A DNA stretch of 48,905 nucleotides from a virus. A program made the position numbers and the translations under genes. A model generated the notes under the pieces. That model ran no database searches. It was given only the letters and a program-made list of their open reading frames with translations, and was not told the origin of the DNA. The stretch spans positions 1-48,905 of the IMG/VR virus record IMGVR_UViG_3300030102_004251; one strand, written 5' to 3'. Positions 34,345 to 43,037 of the stretch are shown piece after piece (position 1 is the first letter of the stretch; every line of letters starts with the position of its first letter).

Positions 34345-36302
34345 TATATCATACTTCCTAATCCTGTTTTTAGTTTCTTCAATAGAGCCTTACCGATTGC
34401 ATCACGCGTCTTTCCAGTTTCACCATCAAGTATGCGCTGAACAAGGTCGGCCTTCTCAGCAACCACTTGGTCAAACATCACATCAATAGTATCATTGGCG
34501 GATAGGACAACCTTGTGGCAGGTTGATTCCTCTTGTGTCATACGGCGAACACGCGCCGCTGCTTGCTGTTCCCACGCCGGAACCCACTCACGCTCAACGA
34601 ACAAGGTTGTATTAGCATGGTCAAGATTGACACCTTCACGCATGGCGTTGGTGGAACAGATAAGATAACGATAACCGCCTGTTTGAAATCCGTCAATGAT
34701 TATCTGTCTATCGTTTGATGATGTGTCGCCTGTTATCATAGGCGCACTTGGTAATCTATCAGCCAATTGTTCCAGCACATCTTTGTGGTGCGCAAAAATA
34801 ACCAGCGGTTTACCGTTCTGTTCAAAGTAAGTTGTTGCCCACTTAACTGCCGCGTCCACCTTGAGGCGACCTGCGATATGTCGGAGTTGTGTCATCATGT
34901 TGAGACTGAATCCCGCGTCTGTTGAGCCGAAGTCGGCCTGTTGTTTCACCCATTCTTGCATCCAAGAGTTGTATTCAACCTTGTATTGTTTGATTGCTTC
35001 GGGTGGTAGTTCAAGATTGATAACAGTTTCAACCAAGTCCGGCATCTCACCTGCAATGCGCGGGTCGTCCATTGAACGACGCAACATGAAGTCGCGCAGT
35101 ATGTGATTCAACGGAGTAGTGATACCATCACGGCTTGTCTCTATGTTAGATGAACCGCTGTAATCCCAACCAAAGGCGTTCTTCTTAGCGTTGCAATACC
35201 TCTTAGCGAAGGTGAAGTAGTTAGGGAATGTAGCAGGTAGCATCATGTTCAGTGAAGGGAAGAATTCAATCGGCCTGTTTGTGATTGGAGTTCCCGACAG
35301 CGCAACAATACCCTGCTTACCTTGAGCCAACTTTAGCGCGGCTTTGGTTGTCTTACTCTTTGGATTCTTGATTCTGTGGACCTCATCAAAGATGATGCAG
35401 TCATAGTCAATCGCCATCAAGTGGTCAAGACGCTTCTCCAAAATATCGTAGTTGATGATGTTGAAGCGCGTCTGCTCAATATCACCCTCCCATCCGTTGA
35501 TGATGAAAGATGATGTCTGTAACCATTTGGTTATCTCGTTAGCCCAATTGTGTTTAACAATAGCAGGGCATACAATCAAGACGCGCTGATGTTCACCGAT
35601 AGAAGCGCACCCAAGAGCCTGTAATGATTTACCAAGACCCATCTCGTCAGCGATTAGAATACGCTTGCGCCCACCTGTCATATACATGATTGGTGCTATG
35701 CGTTGATAGGGTCGCATCATGTCAAATTCATATTGCAAGGGCAACTCAATCTCGCTTTCAACTGCGCTTGATAGTTCAACTCGTTGTAGTGTTGCTTCGT
35801 GTGATAACTTGACCTGCGCGTTTTCCTCAATAGCATCAGCCAGTGGTGCGAAGTGAGGGCGAACAGCATTAGCAACAGCAATAGCAGTAGTGATTGGTAT
35901 AGACCAATTCTTGTTCTTGTTCTGCCACTTAGCATTACCAGCCGCCGCGTCTTTCATAGCAGCGTTGATGTCTTGCCAATTAGGTTGGAAATCCCAAGCG
36001 AGTATCAGTCTGTCCGGTGCGGAGAAATGCGCGGTGGCATTACCGACAGGAGTTTCAATAGCCGCCTCATCGTATTCTAACCCTTCCACTGTAATGTCAT
36101 GTTCAGCAAGGAAAGCAAGAGCCTTCTCAATTACATCAGCGCGGTCGGAAATCCACCACAAACCCTTCTGTCCGTTCCAGCCAAAACAATAGAACGCGTC
36201 ATTCATGTGGGCTTTCATGTCATCCTTCAAGTTGAATGGTATTTTGTTGAGCGCGATTTTGCCACCGTAGTTATCTGTATATCTTTCAAATCCCAAGTTC
36301 AT
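34344..36302 (-). CDS. SNF2-family helicase, SMARCAL1/HARP-like
   Basis: 652 aa. Helicase motifs: IADEMGLGKSLQ (I), a VLIVCPAIVKHNW segment (Ia), FDEVHRIKN (II, DEVH), ALSGTPITNRP (III), then in the second lobe STNAMREGVNLDHA (V) and QQAAARVRRMTQ (VI). Residues about 105-150 include FQPNWQDINAAMKDAA and KNWSIPI, like the HARP domain that precedes the ATPase in SMARCAL1. That family rewinds ssDNA bubbles and remodels stalled forks rather than unwinding duplexes. A role in replication restart fits. ATGA-coupled to both neighbours. Confidence 0.88.
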   Translation of the reverse strand: MNLGFERYTDNYGGKIALNKIPFNLKDDMKAHMNDAFYCFGWNGQKGLWWISDRADVIEKALAFLAEHDITVEGLEYDEAAIETPVGNATAHFSAPDRLILAWDFQPNWQDINAAMKDAAAGNAKWQNKNKNWSIPITTAIAVANAVRPHFAPLADAIEENAQVKLSHEATLQRVELSSAVESEIELPLQYEFDMMRPYQRIAPIMYMTGGRKRILIADEMGLGKSLQALGCASIGEHQRVLIVCPAIVKHNWANEITKWLQTSSFIINGWEGDIEQTRFNIINYDILEKRLDHLMAIDYDCIIFDEVHRIKNPKSKTTKAALKLAQGKQGIVALSGTPITNRPIEFFPSLNMMLPATFPNYFTFAKRYCNAKKNAFGWDYSGSSNIETSRDGITTPLNHILRDFMLRRSMDDPRIAGEMPDLVETVINLELPPEAIKQYKVEYNSWMQEWVKQQADFGSTDAGFSLNMMTQLRHIAGRLKVDAAVKWATTYFEQNGKPLVIFAHHKDVLEQLADRLPSAPMITGDTSSNDRQIIIDGFQTGGYRYLICSTNAMREGVNLDHANTTLFVEREWVPAWEQQAAARVRRMTQEESTCHKVVLSANDTIDVMFDQVVAEKADLVQRILDGETGKTRDAIGKALLKKLKTGLGSMI

Positions 36303-36607
36303 TCTTCTTCGCCTCCAATGAAAACGCTTAGTTCAACTTCTTCATCATCACTACCGATAGTGATAGGTGGTGGGTGAACAAGCACAGCATCAATTTTGGC
36401 TCCGGTATCAGCACATATTAATTGAATACGATTGGCTTTCATTTGGTCGTCATTTAAGTCAACTCTTTGGACATACCAATTGTATCCATTATCTTGCGCT
36501 ACTGAAATCGCTTTTAGTTTATCTGCGCGCTTTGCCATTTCTTCTGCTTTCTTCATCATTTCCTTTTGCATTTGTTTTATTTTTTCTATTGCGTCATGTG
36601 CATTCAT
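36299..36607 (-). CDS. Small coiled-coil and beta hypothetical protein
   Basis: 102 aa. Residues 1-33 are a Met/Lys/Glu-rich helix with heptads, the rest is beta strands ending in a GGEEE tail. No motif recognised. It is coupled by ATGA to the SNF2 gene and may be its accessory. Confidence 0.6.
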   Translation of the reverse strand: MNAHDAIEKIKQMQKEMMKKAEEMAKRADKLKAISVAQDNGYNWYVQRVDLNDDQMKANRIQLICADTGAKIDAVLVHPPPITIGSDDEEVELSVFIGGEEE

Positions 36608-37122
36608 TCTTCATCATCTCCTTTCTTATCATAGAGAGTTGGTTCGTGGTCAGCCCACATCAAATGTTCTCTTGTGCGCTCATAGTAAGCGCGGTTTGAT
36701 TCAACAGCCGAGTAGTTTGCAACTCGCGCGGCTACTGGATTTGGCTCTCCCAAGTAAAAATTACCAAACAAAGTTAGTTGTTTATGTGGTATTATTTTAT
36801 CAATACGAGAAGCCACCTTGTTTAGAGTTTGCATAAGTTCATCGTATTTGTCCGGTTTCTCTTTACCTTCACCGCCCCACTTGATTGTGGCAGCGCGTGT
36901 GTATCTGTATAACCATCTCGCATTGTCAGCGGACACAATAGCCCACCGAACAAGCGGGTGTTTGTCCAAAGGTTCAGCACCTATCTCATCAATCTCACCG
37001 GCATGGTGTTTGAATGCTGAGACTACAATCCGCGCACCTTCAAAGGCAGCACTCTCGCAGTCAAGCCAACATAGTCTGTTTGCGCTTTGAACAGGATTTG
37101 CATCAAGAACCCAAAAGGTCAT
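36604..37122 (-). CDS. Phage-type VLDxxP family protein, diverged paralogue
   Basis: 172 aa, AGAGGTGATTG before the start. It begins FWVLDANPVQSANRLCW and ends with YSAVESNRAYY, matching the protein encoded at 37319 along most of its length. This family is frequent in T4-like and marine phages; I know no proven function. This copy lacks the CDKH cluster and the HPC motif of its relative, reading LDCESAAFE and HPLVRW instead, so any metal or catalytic site may be lost. Confidence 0.65.
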   Translation of the reverse strand: MTFWVLDANPVQSANRLCWLDCESAAFEGARIVVSAFKHHAGEIDEIGAEPLDKHPLVRWAIVSADNARWLYRYTRAATIKWGGEGKEKPDKYDELMQTLNKVASRIDKIIPHKQLTLFGNFYLGEPNPVAARVANYSAVESNRAYYERTREHLMWADHEPTLYDKKGDDEE

Positions 37123-37322
37123 TCAATCACCTCTTCTCTTGGCCGCAGTTCGTCCATCACACGCAACACCTTAGCGTAAACGGGTATGGTGTGTTTGGTG
37201 GAAACGGTGTTGTCAACGCTCACTTGACCTTCTAACCAAGAGCGTATGAATTCCCAATGCGTTTCCCATTGTTCGTTTTCTTCTATCAATTTCATTTCAT
37301 TCATGTTTGTTTGTCTATTCAT
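37119..37322 (-). CDS. Small hypothetical protein between two paralogues
   Basis: 67 aa from ATG 37322, which overlaps the stop of the upstream paralogue (ATGA). It is helical, with Trp-rich EQWETHWEFIRSWLEGQV, and acidic. The longer frame to 37367 lies inside the neighbour. Function unknown. Confidence 0.6.
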   Translation of the reverse strand: MNRQTNMNEMKLIEENEQWETHWEFIRSWLEGQVSVDNTVSTKHTIPVYAKVLRVMDELRPREEVIE

Positions 37323-37846
37323 TTTAATTCCTCCCACCAGTAAGGCGCGGGTGTTCCCTTTTCCCACTTGGCAAACCTGCGTTTGTCAATGGAATAGTAA
37401 GCGCGGTATGCTTCAACCGCACTGTATTGTTCCTCATCATAGAGGAACGGGTAAAGTTCCTTGTTGAAAGCGCGGGCAAAGTCTGTCCGCATTCCGTAAG
37501 GCATTAGTTGATAGTAATGTTGCATTTGCTCAATCGCACCACTGCAAGCGTGTATCTTACCGAAGCGCATGATATACTCTTGACTCAAAGTAAGTCCGTG
37601 GTCAACCAACCACAGAAAGTTTTGCTGTGTGTCTCCTGTCCATACAGTGCAAGGGTGATTGTGATAGCCCCCTTTGTATGGGCGGCCCGTCGTCTTCGCA
37701 ATCGGCATGATGTCATCGGTAGCACCATGTCGTCGTAGCGCGCTCGCTAACATTTGCGCAGTCTCCACCACCATTTTCGGTATGTGTTTGTCGCACATCA
37801 TTCGTGCCGCTGTAATTGGATTTGCGTCTAATACAAATATGTTCAT
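37319..37846 (-). CDS. Phage-type VLDxxP family protein
   Basis: 175 aa. It has the full family pattern: FVLDANPITAARMMCDKHIPKM at the start, HPCTVW near residue 65, a YIMRFGKIH helix and YSAVEAYRAYYSIDKRRFAKW at the end. The conserved Cys, Asp, Lys and His suggest an enzyme active site or metal site. The family is widespread in tailed phages, with no function that I can state with confidence. Its diverged copy lies just downstream. Confidence 0.75.
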   Translation of the reverse strand: MNIFVLDANPITAARMMCDKHIPKMVVETAQMLASALRRHGATDDIMPIAKTTGRPYKGGYHNHPCTVWTGDTQQNFLWLVDHGLTLSQEYIMRFGKIHACSGAIEQMQHYYQLMPYGMRTDFARAFNKELYPFLYDEEQYSAVEAYRAYYSIDKRRFAKWEKGTPAPYWWEELK

Positions 37847-37850
37847 ACTA

Positions 37851-38177
37851 CTATCCCCAATAAGGGTCTAACTTATCGTTAGGTATCATCTCCCAACTGT
37901 TCTTCATTGACTTCTCAAACGCTACGCTTTCAGCGAAGTCGGGGTTCTTCAATAACAGTAAAGGTGTGTGCCAGTTATTATCTTCTTGCGCTTGCTTGAT
38001 TGCTTCGTTCATTTCTTCCGCTTTATAATCGGTTAGTTCAACCCAATAAACCAAAGCGTGTCTTTGTCTGTTAGTCTGCGCTCGCATCGTTATTACAAAC
38101 GGCGCGTGGCCTACTCCTTCACATTCCATAAACGATTCAAGTCCATGTGCGTCTGCTATTCCACAATATGTTTTCAT
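37851..38177 (-). CDS. Phage-type GIADAHG protein
   Basis: 108 aa, start overlapping the upstream stop (ATGA). It opens with YCGIADAHGLESF and a following beta-strand region with RQRHALVYWVELTDY, then a helix and an NNWHTP turn. I recall similar short proteins in marine phages but no assigned activity. A phosphoesterase-like role has no direct support here. Confidence 0.6.
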   Translation of the reverse strand: MKTYCGIADAHGLESFMECEGVGHAPFVITMRAQTNRQRHALVYWVELTDYKAEEMNEAIKQAQEDNNWHTPLLLLKNPDFAESVAFEKSMKNSWEMIPNDKLDPYWG

Positions 38178-38506
38178 TCTCCTTCATCTCCTTCTTCTTC
38201 TTTCTTTGCTTGTTCAACATTGATTTTGCGCAACGCATCTTCAACAATATGTTCGTTGCCAAAGTTTAGCGGTGGGAGTTGTCCTCCAATAGCACCACCA
38301 TGTTTGATAATCATACTCAGTAATCTCTCCGCGTTCACCCAACCTTCATTATGGCGATATTCGGGGTCGTTTGGTTTCACAACTTCAATCTCAACCATGC
38401 CGTAGGCAAAGGCCGCGTCGCTTCTTGGTGAGCAGTAGTGTGTGCTTGATGCTTGAACAGAAATGATTACTCCATCAGCACATAGTATAGGTGTTCGTTC
38501 TGTCAT
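38174..38506 (-). CDS. Phage-type hypothetical protein
   Basis: 110 aa from ATG 38506, just past the upstream TAA; the frame's earlier ATGs lie inside the neighbouring gene. It starts with a beta region (ILCADGVIISVQASSTHYCSPR), followed by EIEVVKP and an EGWV helix, and has a Lys/Glu-rich tail. Similar to small phage proteins of unknown role. Confidence 0.6.
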   Translation of the reverse strand: MTERTPILCADGVIISVQASSTHYCSPRSDAAFAYGMVEIEVVKPNDPEYRHNEGWVNAERLLSMIIKHGGAIGGQLPPLNFGNEHIVEDALRKINVEQAKKEEEGDEGE

Positions 38507-38507
38507 C

Positions 38508-38987
38508 TTACCACAACTCCTTCTCAAGTTCAACCTTAGTGTAGTCCTCAATCCCATCTTCGGAATGACGCGCAGCGAGTAAGAACTCCCAATCACGACA
38601 TGGTGATATGATTCTAATTGGCGCGCCTTCGTCTTTGTTTCCATAGATTGAGAGAGTATCATCAACGCGTTTGAAATGCTTGATAAATTTCTTCAACAGT
38701 TTGGTGCAATAAATTGAACCGGCTATGTTTAGAATGTCTGTGCCTTTACACAGTTCGTTCAAGTGTTTTGATTTGATAGAGCCGTGGCTGTGATTAGTAA
38801 ACAACATCAGTCGTGTGTTTTTCTTTTCTTCAAGAGCAACACCTGTGAACATCAACATACTCATTCGCGCATCTTCTGTTCTTGGTATCACCATTGAATA
38901 GTGTTCTTTATCAATCAGTCCACTCGCCAAGTTGTTATTTGGTTCCGCGTGAAAATCTTTCAACCATTTATCCACACTCATTCTCAT
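38508..38987 (-). CDS. Hypothetical protein, faintly clamp-like
   Basis: 159 aa, start overlapping the upstream stop (TGATG). Its C-terminal half alternates helix and strands as in one domain of a sliding clamp: CTKLLKKFIKHFKR, then DTLSIYGN, an IRIISP strand and an EFLLAARH strand. It is half the length of PCNA. It could be a clamp-derived or clamp-binding protein. No catalytic motif is visible and the similarity is weak. Confidence 0.5.
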   Translation of the reverse strand: MRMSVDKWLKDFHAEPNNNLASGLIDKEHYSMVIPRTEDARMSMLMFTGVALEEKKNTRLMLFTNHSHGSIKSKHLNELCKGTDILNIAGSIYCTKLLKKFIKHFKRVDDTLSIYGNKDEGAPIRIISPCRDWEFLLAARHSEDGIEDYTKVELEKELW

Positions 38988-39910
38988 CAGTAATCCTCTC
39001 CTTCTTCTTCTTCCTCATAGCATTCAACGCAGACTGTTTCACCATAATTGTTTGACCATGTATCATTATCCATACGCCATTCACCGCAACCATCACATTC
39101 AGTATAACCATCGTGGACGAACTGTGTGCTGCCATTGGAACACAGTGAGATGTGCGGGAAGTTGTCTGTGTCTATATCAAAGACAGGTCGTAGTCGCGAG
39201 CGAATCTTGTGTCCACCAACACAATCATTACTAACAAGTCGCGCAGGTAATACAGATAACATTCCGCTATCAACTTTGAACTCAAGACCTTTGACAGTGA
39301 ATGAACCGTCGCCACCAAGACCGCTGTTGTAAACATAGCATTCTTGTCCGTGGAATTCAAAGTAAATACCAGTGCCTTCCAGTGCATCATGTGAGAACTT
39401 ACTTACTTCATTACAGAAGTCTTGCCAATAGCGGTTGTTGATTGCATAGCATGGGTCGCCCACATACCATTCGGGTCGCGGGTCGTGAATAGTGTCAACA
39501 AAGATTCCGAATAGTTCATCATCGTTGTAGCCAAACACTTCAGCGAAGTGCGCTCGCCCTTTGCTTAGTTCATGGTAATCACCATCGCTTGATATTTTGA
39601 CACCCTTGACACAGCGATACAAAGACATGTAGCAAGCGACAATGATGTAATCATAATCTTTGCGCGCAGTCTTTGTGAAGACAAACACTTTGTCTGTTTC
39701 GTTTAGCCAAGTGTTAGGTTTGGTATCGCGGTCTATAGAAAACCATTCATGTTGTCCTTGCACTTGAATTAAATCTTTGCTGATGATAACTTGAGGAATG
39801 AACTCGGTTGGTTGGCCGATAGTCAAAGCCATGATTTCATTCTGTAAGTTTGACCATTGCACTTCATCAATTACACCAGCAGGTATGTAAGCATAATGTG
39901 TGTATCCCAT
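38987..39910 (-). CDS. Phage-type protein with C-terminal zinc ribbon
   Basis: 307 aa, TAATG overlap with the upstream gene. It starts MGYTHYAYI, typical of a phage protein group. Mid-protein it has WYVGDPCYAI followed by a short helix (RYWQDFC), a pattern known from other phage proteins without a set function. Near the end CDGC and CVEC about 20 residues apart form a zinc ribbon, followed by an acidic tail. Likely a host-takeover factor, by inference. Confidence 0.6.
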   Translation of the reverse strand: MGYTHYAYIPAGVIDEVQWSNLQNEIMALTIGQPTEFIPQVIISKDLIQVQGQHEWFSIDRDTKPNTWLNETDKVFVFTKTARKDYDYIIVACYMSLYRCVKGVKISSDGDYHELSKGRAHFAEVFGYNDDELFGIFVDTIHDPRPEWYVGDPCYAINNRYWQDFCNEVSKFSHDALEGTGIYFEFHGQECYVYNSGLGGDGSFTVKGLEFKVDSGMLSVLPARLVSNDCVGGHKIRSRLRPVFDIDTDNFPHISLCSNGSTQFVHDGYTECDGCGEWRMDNDTWSNNYGETVCVECYEEEEEGEDY

Positions 39911-40233
39911 TACTCAAAGCCCCCTGTGTTCGGGTTGAATTTCTTATCAATCTTAGGATTAAGCATAGTCATAGGAACAGTCCAATGCTCTCCGGTATCA
40001 GCGAGAATCTTACACTTTGTTCTGTTTACTTTTAGAATAATTCCATCATATCTCCTGTTGTTCTTCTTGTTAGATACCCACCACACTTTATCACCTTCAT
40101 TCAGTTGTGCTTTCTTTATCATAGCCTCAAACTTTCTCTTGTGCTTGATGGTATGAACGACTGCTTCGTTTAAGTCGCGCAGGTCATCAATACTCATCGC
40201 ATCAAGTTCATTGTATATTTCATTCATATTCAT
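39910..40233 (-). CDS. Small protein with SH3-like beta segment
   Basis: 107 aa from ATG 40233, which overlaps the upstream stop (ATGA). The first 45 residues are helical (MSIDDLRDLNEAVVHTIKH). A beta part follows, with GDKVWWVSNKKNNRRYDG and IILKVNRTKCKIL, the look of an SH3-like or KOW barrel used for nucleic-acid or protein binding. Comparable proteins occur in tailed phages. No function proven. Confidence 0.6.
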   Translation of the reverse strand: MNMNEIYNELDAMSIDDLRDLNEAVVHTIKHKRKFEAMIKKAQLNEGDKVWWVSNKKNNRRYDGIILKVNRTKCKILADTGEHWTVPMTMLNPKIDKKFNPNTGGFE

Positions 40234-40784
40234 TCGTCCACCACCCAATCGCTTCTTCCAAACTTTCTGTTCTCCGCGCTTGCTACATTTGCATTCATGA
40301 AGTTCTGCAAACCAATCTTGTCAGTGTCGCCCCAATCTTTGCGTTGGTATCTGTAAAACTCTTGTGGGTCCATGCCCCACGGAGCAGCATACATCATTCC
40401 ATTGTTAGGGTCAAACAAAGTTGGCTTGGCACTTGAACAAGGTTCAGCCCAAAGGCTACCGCGGTGTCCACTCATGTCAAGGTCGTTTGATTTCCATACC
40501 CAACCCCAAGAGGCTCGGCATTTAGCACCACGACAAGCGCAGTCTCCGAGTATTACTGCTCGGCCATCCATCATAGCAAGACCCATTGCGCGGGTTGGTT
40601 CACCATACATCTCAATGAGATGGTTCAAGGCTTCCGCTCCAAAGTGGTCGGCTAATATATCCATTCTGTTTTCATCGTTCAAGTCAATGACTTCTTGAAC
40701 TGCGCGTGTCAGTTCCTCGTCTTTGGTTGAACTGTTTTGTGCATTCAGTTTCCATTCTATTTTTTCTTCTTTAGGTTCACTCAT
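40230..40784 (-). CDS. Hypothetical protein
   Basis: 184 aa from ATG 40784, fixed by the strong GAGAGGTGAT four bases upstream. The earlier ATG at 40829 would extend it into the leader. The N-terminal third is acidic and helical. The middle has CACRGAKC and several Trp (RASWGWVW), a possible zinc site. It is the first gene after a 186-base gap with paired repeats, so its expression may depend on that structure. Confidence 0.6.
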   Translation of the reverse strand: MSEPKEEKIEWKLNAQNSSTKDEELTRAVQEVIDLNDENRMDILADHFGAEALNHLIEMYGEPTRAMGLAMMDGRAVILGDCACRGAKCRASWGWVWKSNDLDMSGHRGSLWAEPCSSAKPTLFDPNNGMMYAAPWGMDPQEFYRYQRKDWGDTDKIGLQNFMNANVASAENRKFGRSDWVVDE

Positions 40785-40970
40785 AGTATCACCTCTCTTG
40801 CTTACGCGCTCATCATTCCATGAGAACATAAGTCAAGGGTGGGGAGGGTGCAGTAGTTCGGAGTTGACGAACATAACAAGAGAAATGGGGATGCATGATT
40901 GCACCCTCCCCATGAGTTTTGGGTGATGGTTTACGATACCAACAAACGAGTAGGGGCAGGGACTTTAGGA
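40785..40970 (-). promoter_or_regulatory. Intergenic leader between DUF932-like gene and next gene
   Basis: A 186-base gap with no convincing frame. It contains a strong inverted-repeat system (40840-40913), and the ribosome-binding site of the downstream gene begins right at its end. No clear TATA box is visible, so the downstream genes may be reached by readthrough controlled by the structure. Confidence 0.5.
40840..40913 (-). ncRNA. Alternative hairpins in intergenic RNA
   Basis: A perfect 13-bp inverted repeat pairs 40840-40852 (TGGGGAGGGTGCA) with 40900-40912, leaving a 47-base loop. A second segment at 40885-40895 (ATGGGGATGCA) can pair with the same right arm through 7 + 4 base pairs, a CCC bulge and a 4-base loop. 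Only one can form at a time. That is the layout of an attenuator or riboswitch-like element in the leftward mRNA. Function is inferred. Confidence 0.5.
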
Positions 40971-43037
40971 TTACTTGTTAGCAACCTTGACTTGCTTGAT
41001 TGTGTAGTTCCAAGTATCTTGGAAAGCAGGTATCTCGGATACCGGAGTCAACACTTTCTTGCCAGCCTTTGTCTTGCTGTAAGGAACCTTGAGTTGGTCG
41101 GGATTGTCAGCCAACCATTGGCCCATTGCTTCTAAGTCATCAACCGGCGCGCCAGTGTGATTCGCATAAGCATCAACAGCAGCGAACGCCATGTCTTCAA
41201 GTAGGTTAGCAGCCTTGTCGGATTTCTTCAAGAGTAATTCAACACCTTGCTTCTGTCCATGAAGAACGCGCTTGCCATCAGTAAAGATTGGGTTGTGGGT
41301 GATAGTGCCAGTCAAGACTTGCGCGGCGTGGAATGCTGAGTTGACAGATTTCTTGTCAAGTTCAGTCTTGTCCATTGCCACATAGTCAAGGTCGGGATTC
41401 ATCCAGCCCTTCATCATAGCATTGTAAGCATGTCCATGTCCAACCTTCACAGCGTCTTTGGTCATGCTCGCGGCAGTGACAACAAGGTTGCCGTTCTTAT
41501 CCTTTGGTAGTTGGTCAATGTCTCCGGCTTCAACAGTCAGTGATGGTTGAGCAACAAGTCCATGAGATGCAAAGGAAGTCATTACCTTGTCAAACACATT
41601 CGCTTCAATAGGTATGTAGCGTAAGATGTGCATAGCAATCAAGTTCTTGCGAGACTCAAGTAGCGCGTTGCCAATTTGAGATGCAAACAGTTCACTGTCA
41701 AACTCGGACACTACGCCTTCCATGTGTCGTATCTTGGTTCTGTCTCCGGCCATCAACAATGCTTGAACTCCACCACGCGCAGCGAGATTGCCACAGTATG
41801 TGCGAAGAACAGACATGAATGCTTGTAGTGCAGACTTACCATCGTGAGAGTTGATGATAGATACACCAACACGATGTCCACCTTCTTCCTCAACAAGCGC
41901 GTCGCTGATTCTGTTTGCTGATAGATTGATATAACCAAAGTTGCTTAGACCACTTGCTGCTGCATTTCGTGTCTTGTGTCCGTAGCCTGTTAGGTCAAGG
42001 TTAATCATAGCACGCGCACCCTTGTTGAATGAGTATGCGTCCCATGTAATTAGTTCCTCACCGGATACAAGAGTTGCTTGCTTGTCGCCTTCCTTCAATT
42101 CATAGACACAGCCGTTGGCTTCATTGATACCGCGAACAGTTTGAATGATTGGAATGAATACATCGGGGTGTTCAACCGGAACAAAGTTCGGTCCAATCGC
42201 TCGGTTCAAACAGTGTCCGAGTGGGTTGTCTTGTGTAGCAAGGGTTGGGTTGAAGATTGCACGAACGCGAGTGTCGCCTTTCTCCGAAGATACTTCGTGG
42301 TATTCAGTCGTTGACTGTCCAGTAGTAGGGTCAACTGTGACACTACGCGCAACCATATCGTAAGTCTTGGTGCGGAAGTTCCATGCACCAAAGTCTTCGT
42401 GTCTCTTACCATCAGCGAATGCTTTGCTGATGTCGGACTTCATGTTCTCCTTGACTTTCTCCGACGCTTCATATCTGTCTTGGCGTGCCTTAGCCGCTTT
42501 TTCAACAGCAGACAATTTCTTCTTCGCTTGCTTCTGCTCCGCGTCTTCTGCGGTTTCGTTTTCAGCGAGAACATGGTCTGCAAGTTCAAGACCAAGAGCA
42601 TCACCGAAGTTAGGTGTGCTGTCATCAGTGTCTTCAAAACTAATGTCCATGTCGTCAGTGTTGCCAAAATCAATTGTCATGTCATCGTTGTTTCCGAAGT
42701 CCATGTTCATATCATCATTCTTCACTTCCGCGGCTGGGGCATCAGCAACTTCACCAAACTCAATCCACATGTCAGCAGTGTCTTGCAATACAGAATCACC
42801 ATTCGTGTCGTAGTTGTAGTTGTCTGCGACGCGAACGGATACGCTGTTCACTTGAGCATCTTCAAGTAAGAAGATGGTCTGCTCACCATGTGGTATTGTC
42901 TGCTTGATACACGCGTTAGGAATGAACTTGGTTCCTTCCCACGCGGTGCTTGCGACCACCTGCATGTCATTTTTGGTTTCAACCGCACTACCGATAACGA
43001 TGGTGCGTGTGCTGGCTTCATTGGGTTTACTTTCCAT
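40971..43037 (-). CDS. DUF932-like phage/plasmid protein with acidic repeats
   Basis: 688 aa from ATG 43037, eight bases after AAAGGAGGT; the frame's ATG at 43067 is upstream of that site. Residues 85-150 hold five units of a DDMxIDFG-type motif. The central part has features of the DUF932 family: an INLDLTGYGHKTRN region, RTYCGNLAARGG and a KIRHMEG segment (Cys-Asn and Arg-His pairs typical of that family). DUF932 proteins occur on phages and plasmids, often near recombination genes, with no established activity. It is the largest non-replication leftward gene with strong translation signals, so probably abundant. Confidence 0.6.
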   Translation of the reverse strand: MESKPNEASTRTIVIGSAVETKNDMQVVASTAWEGTKFIPNACIKQTIPHGEQTIFLLEDAQVNSVSVRVADNYNYDTNGDSVLQDTADMWIEFGEVADAPAAEVKNDDMNMDFGNNDDMTIDFGNTDDMDISFEDTDDSTPNFGDALGLELADHVLAENETAEDAEQKQAKKKLSAVEKAAKARQDRYEASEKVKENMKSDISKAFADGKRHEDFGAWNFRTKTYDMVARSVTVDPTTGQSTTEYHEVSSEKGDTRVRAIFNPTLATQDNPLGHCLNRAIGPNFVPVEHPDVFIPIIQTVRGINEANGCVYELKEGDKQATLVSGEELITWDAYSFNKGARAMINLDLTGYGHKTRNAAASGLSNFGYINLSANRISDALVEEEGGHRVGVSIINSHDGKSALQAFMSVLRTYCGNLAARGGVQALLMAGDRTKIRHMEGVVSEFDSELFASQIGNALLESRKNLIAMHILRYIPIEANVFDKVMTSFASHGLVAQPSLTVEAGDIDQLPKDKNGNLVVTAASMTKDAVKVGHGHAYNAMMKGWMNPDLDYVAMDKTELDKKSVNSAFHAAQVLTGTITHNPIFTDGKRVLHGQKQGVELLLKKSDKAANLLEDMAFAAVDAYANHTGAPVDDLEAMGQWLADNPDQLKVPYSKTKAGKKVLTPVSEIPAFQDTWNYTIKQVKVANK
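42600..42776 (-). repeat. Repeated DDMxIDFG coding units in the DUF932-like gene
   Basis: One unit (ADMWIEFGE) at 42776-42750 and four tandem ten-residue units at 42719-42600: NDDMNMDFGN, NDDMTIDFGN, TDDMDISFED, TDDSTPNFGD. They grow less regular toward the C-terminus. The same unit closes the protein encoded at 43191-43649. Confidence 0.8.

Noticed and set aside
42367-42869. Overlapping + strand frames of about 150 aa opposite the DUF932-like gene
   Set aside because: Ser/Cys/Phe-rich products typical of antisense shadows; no start signals.
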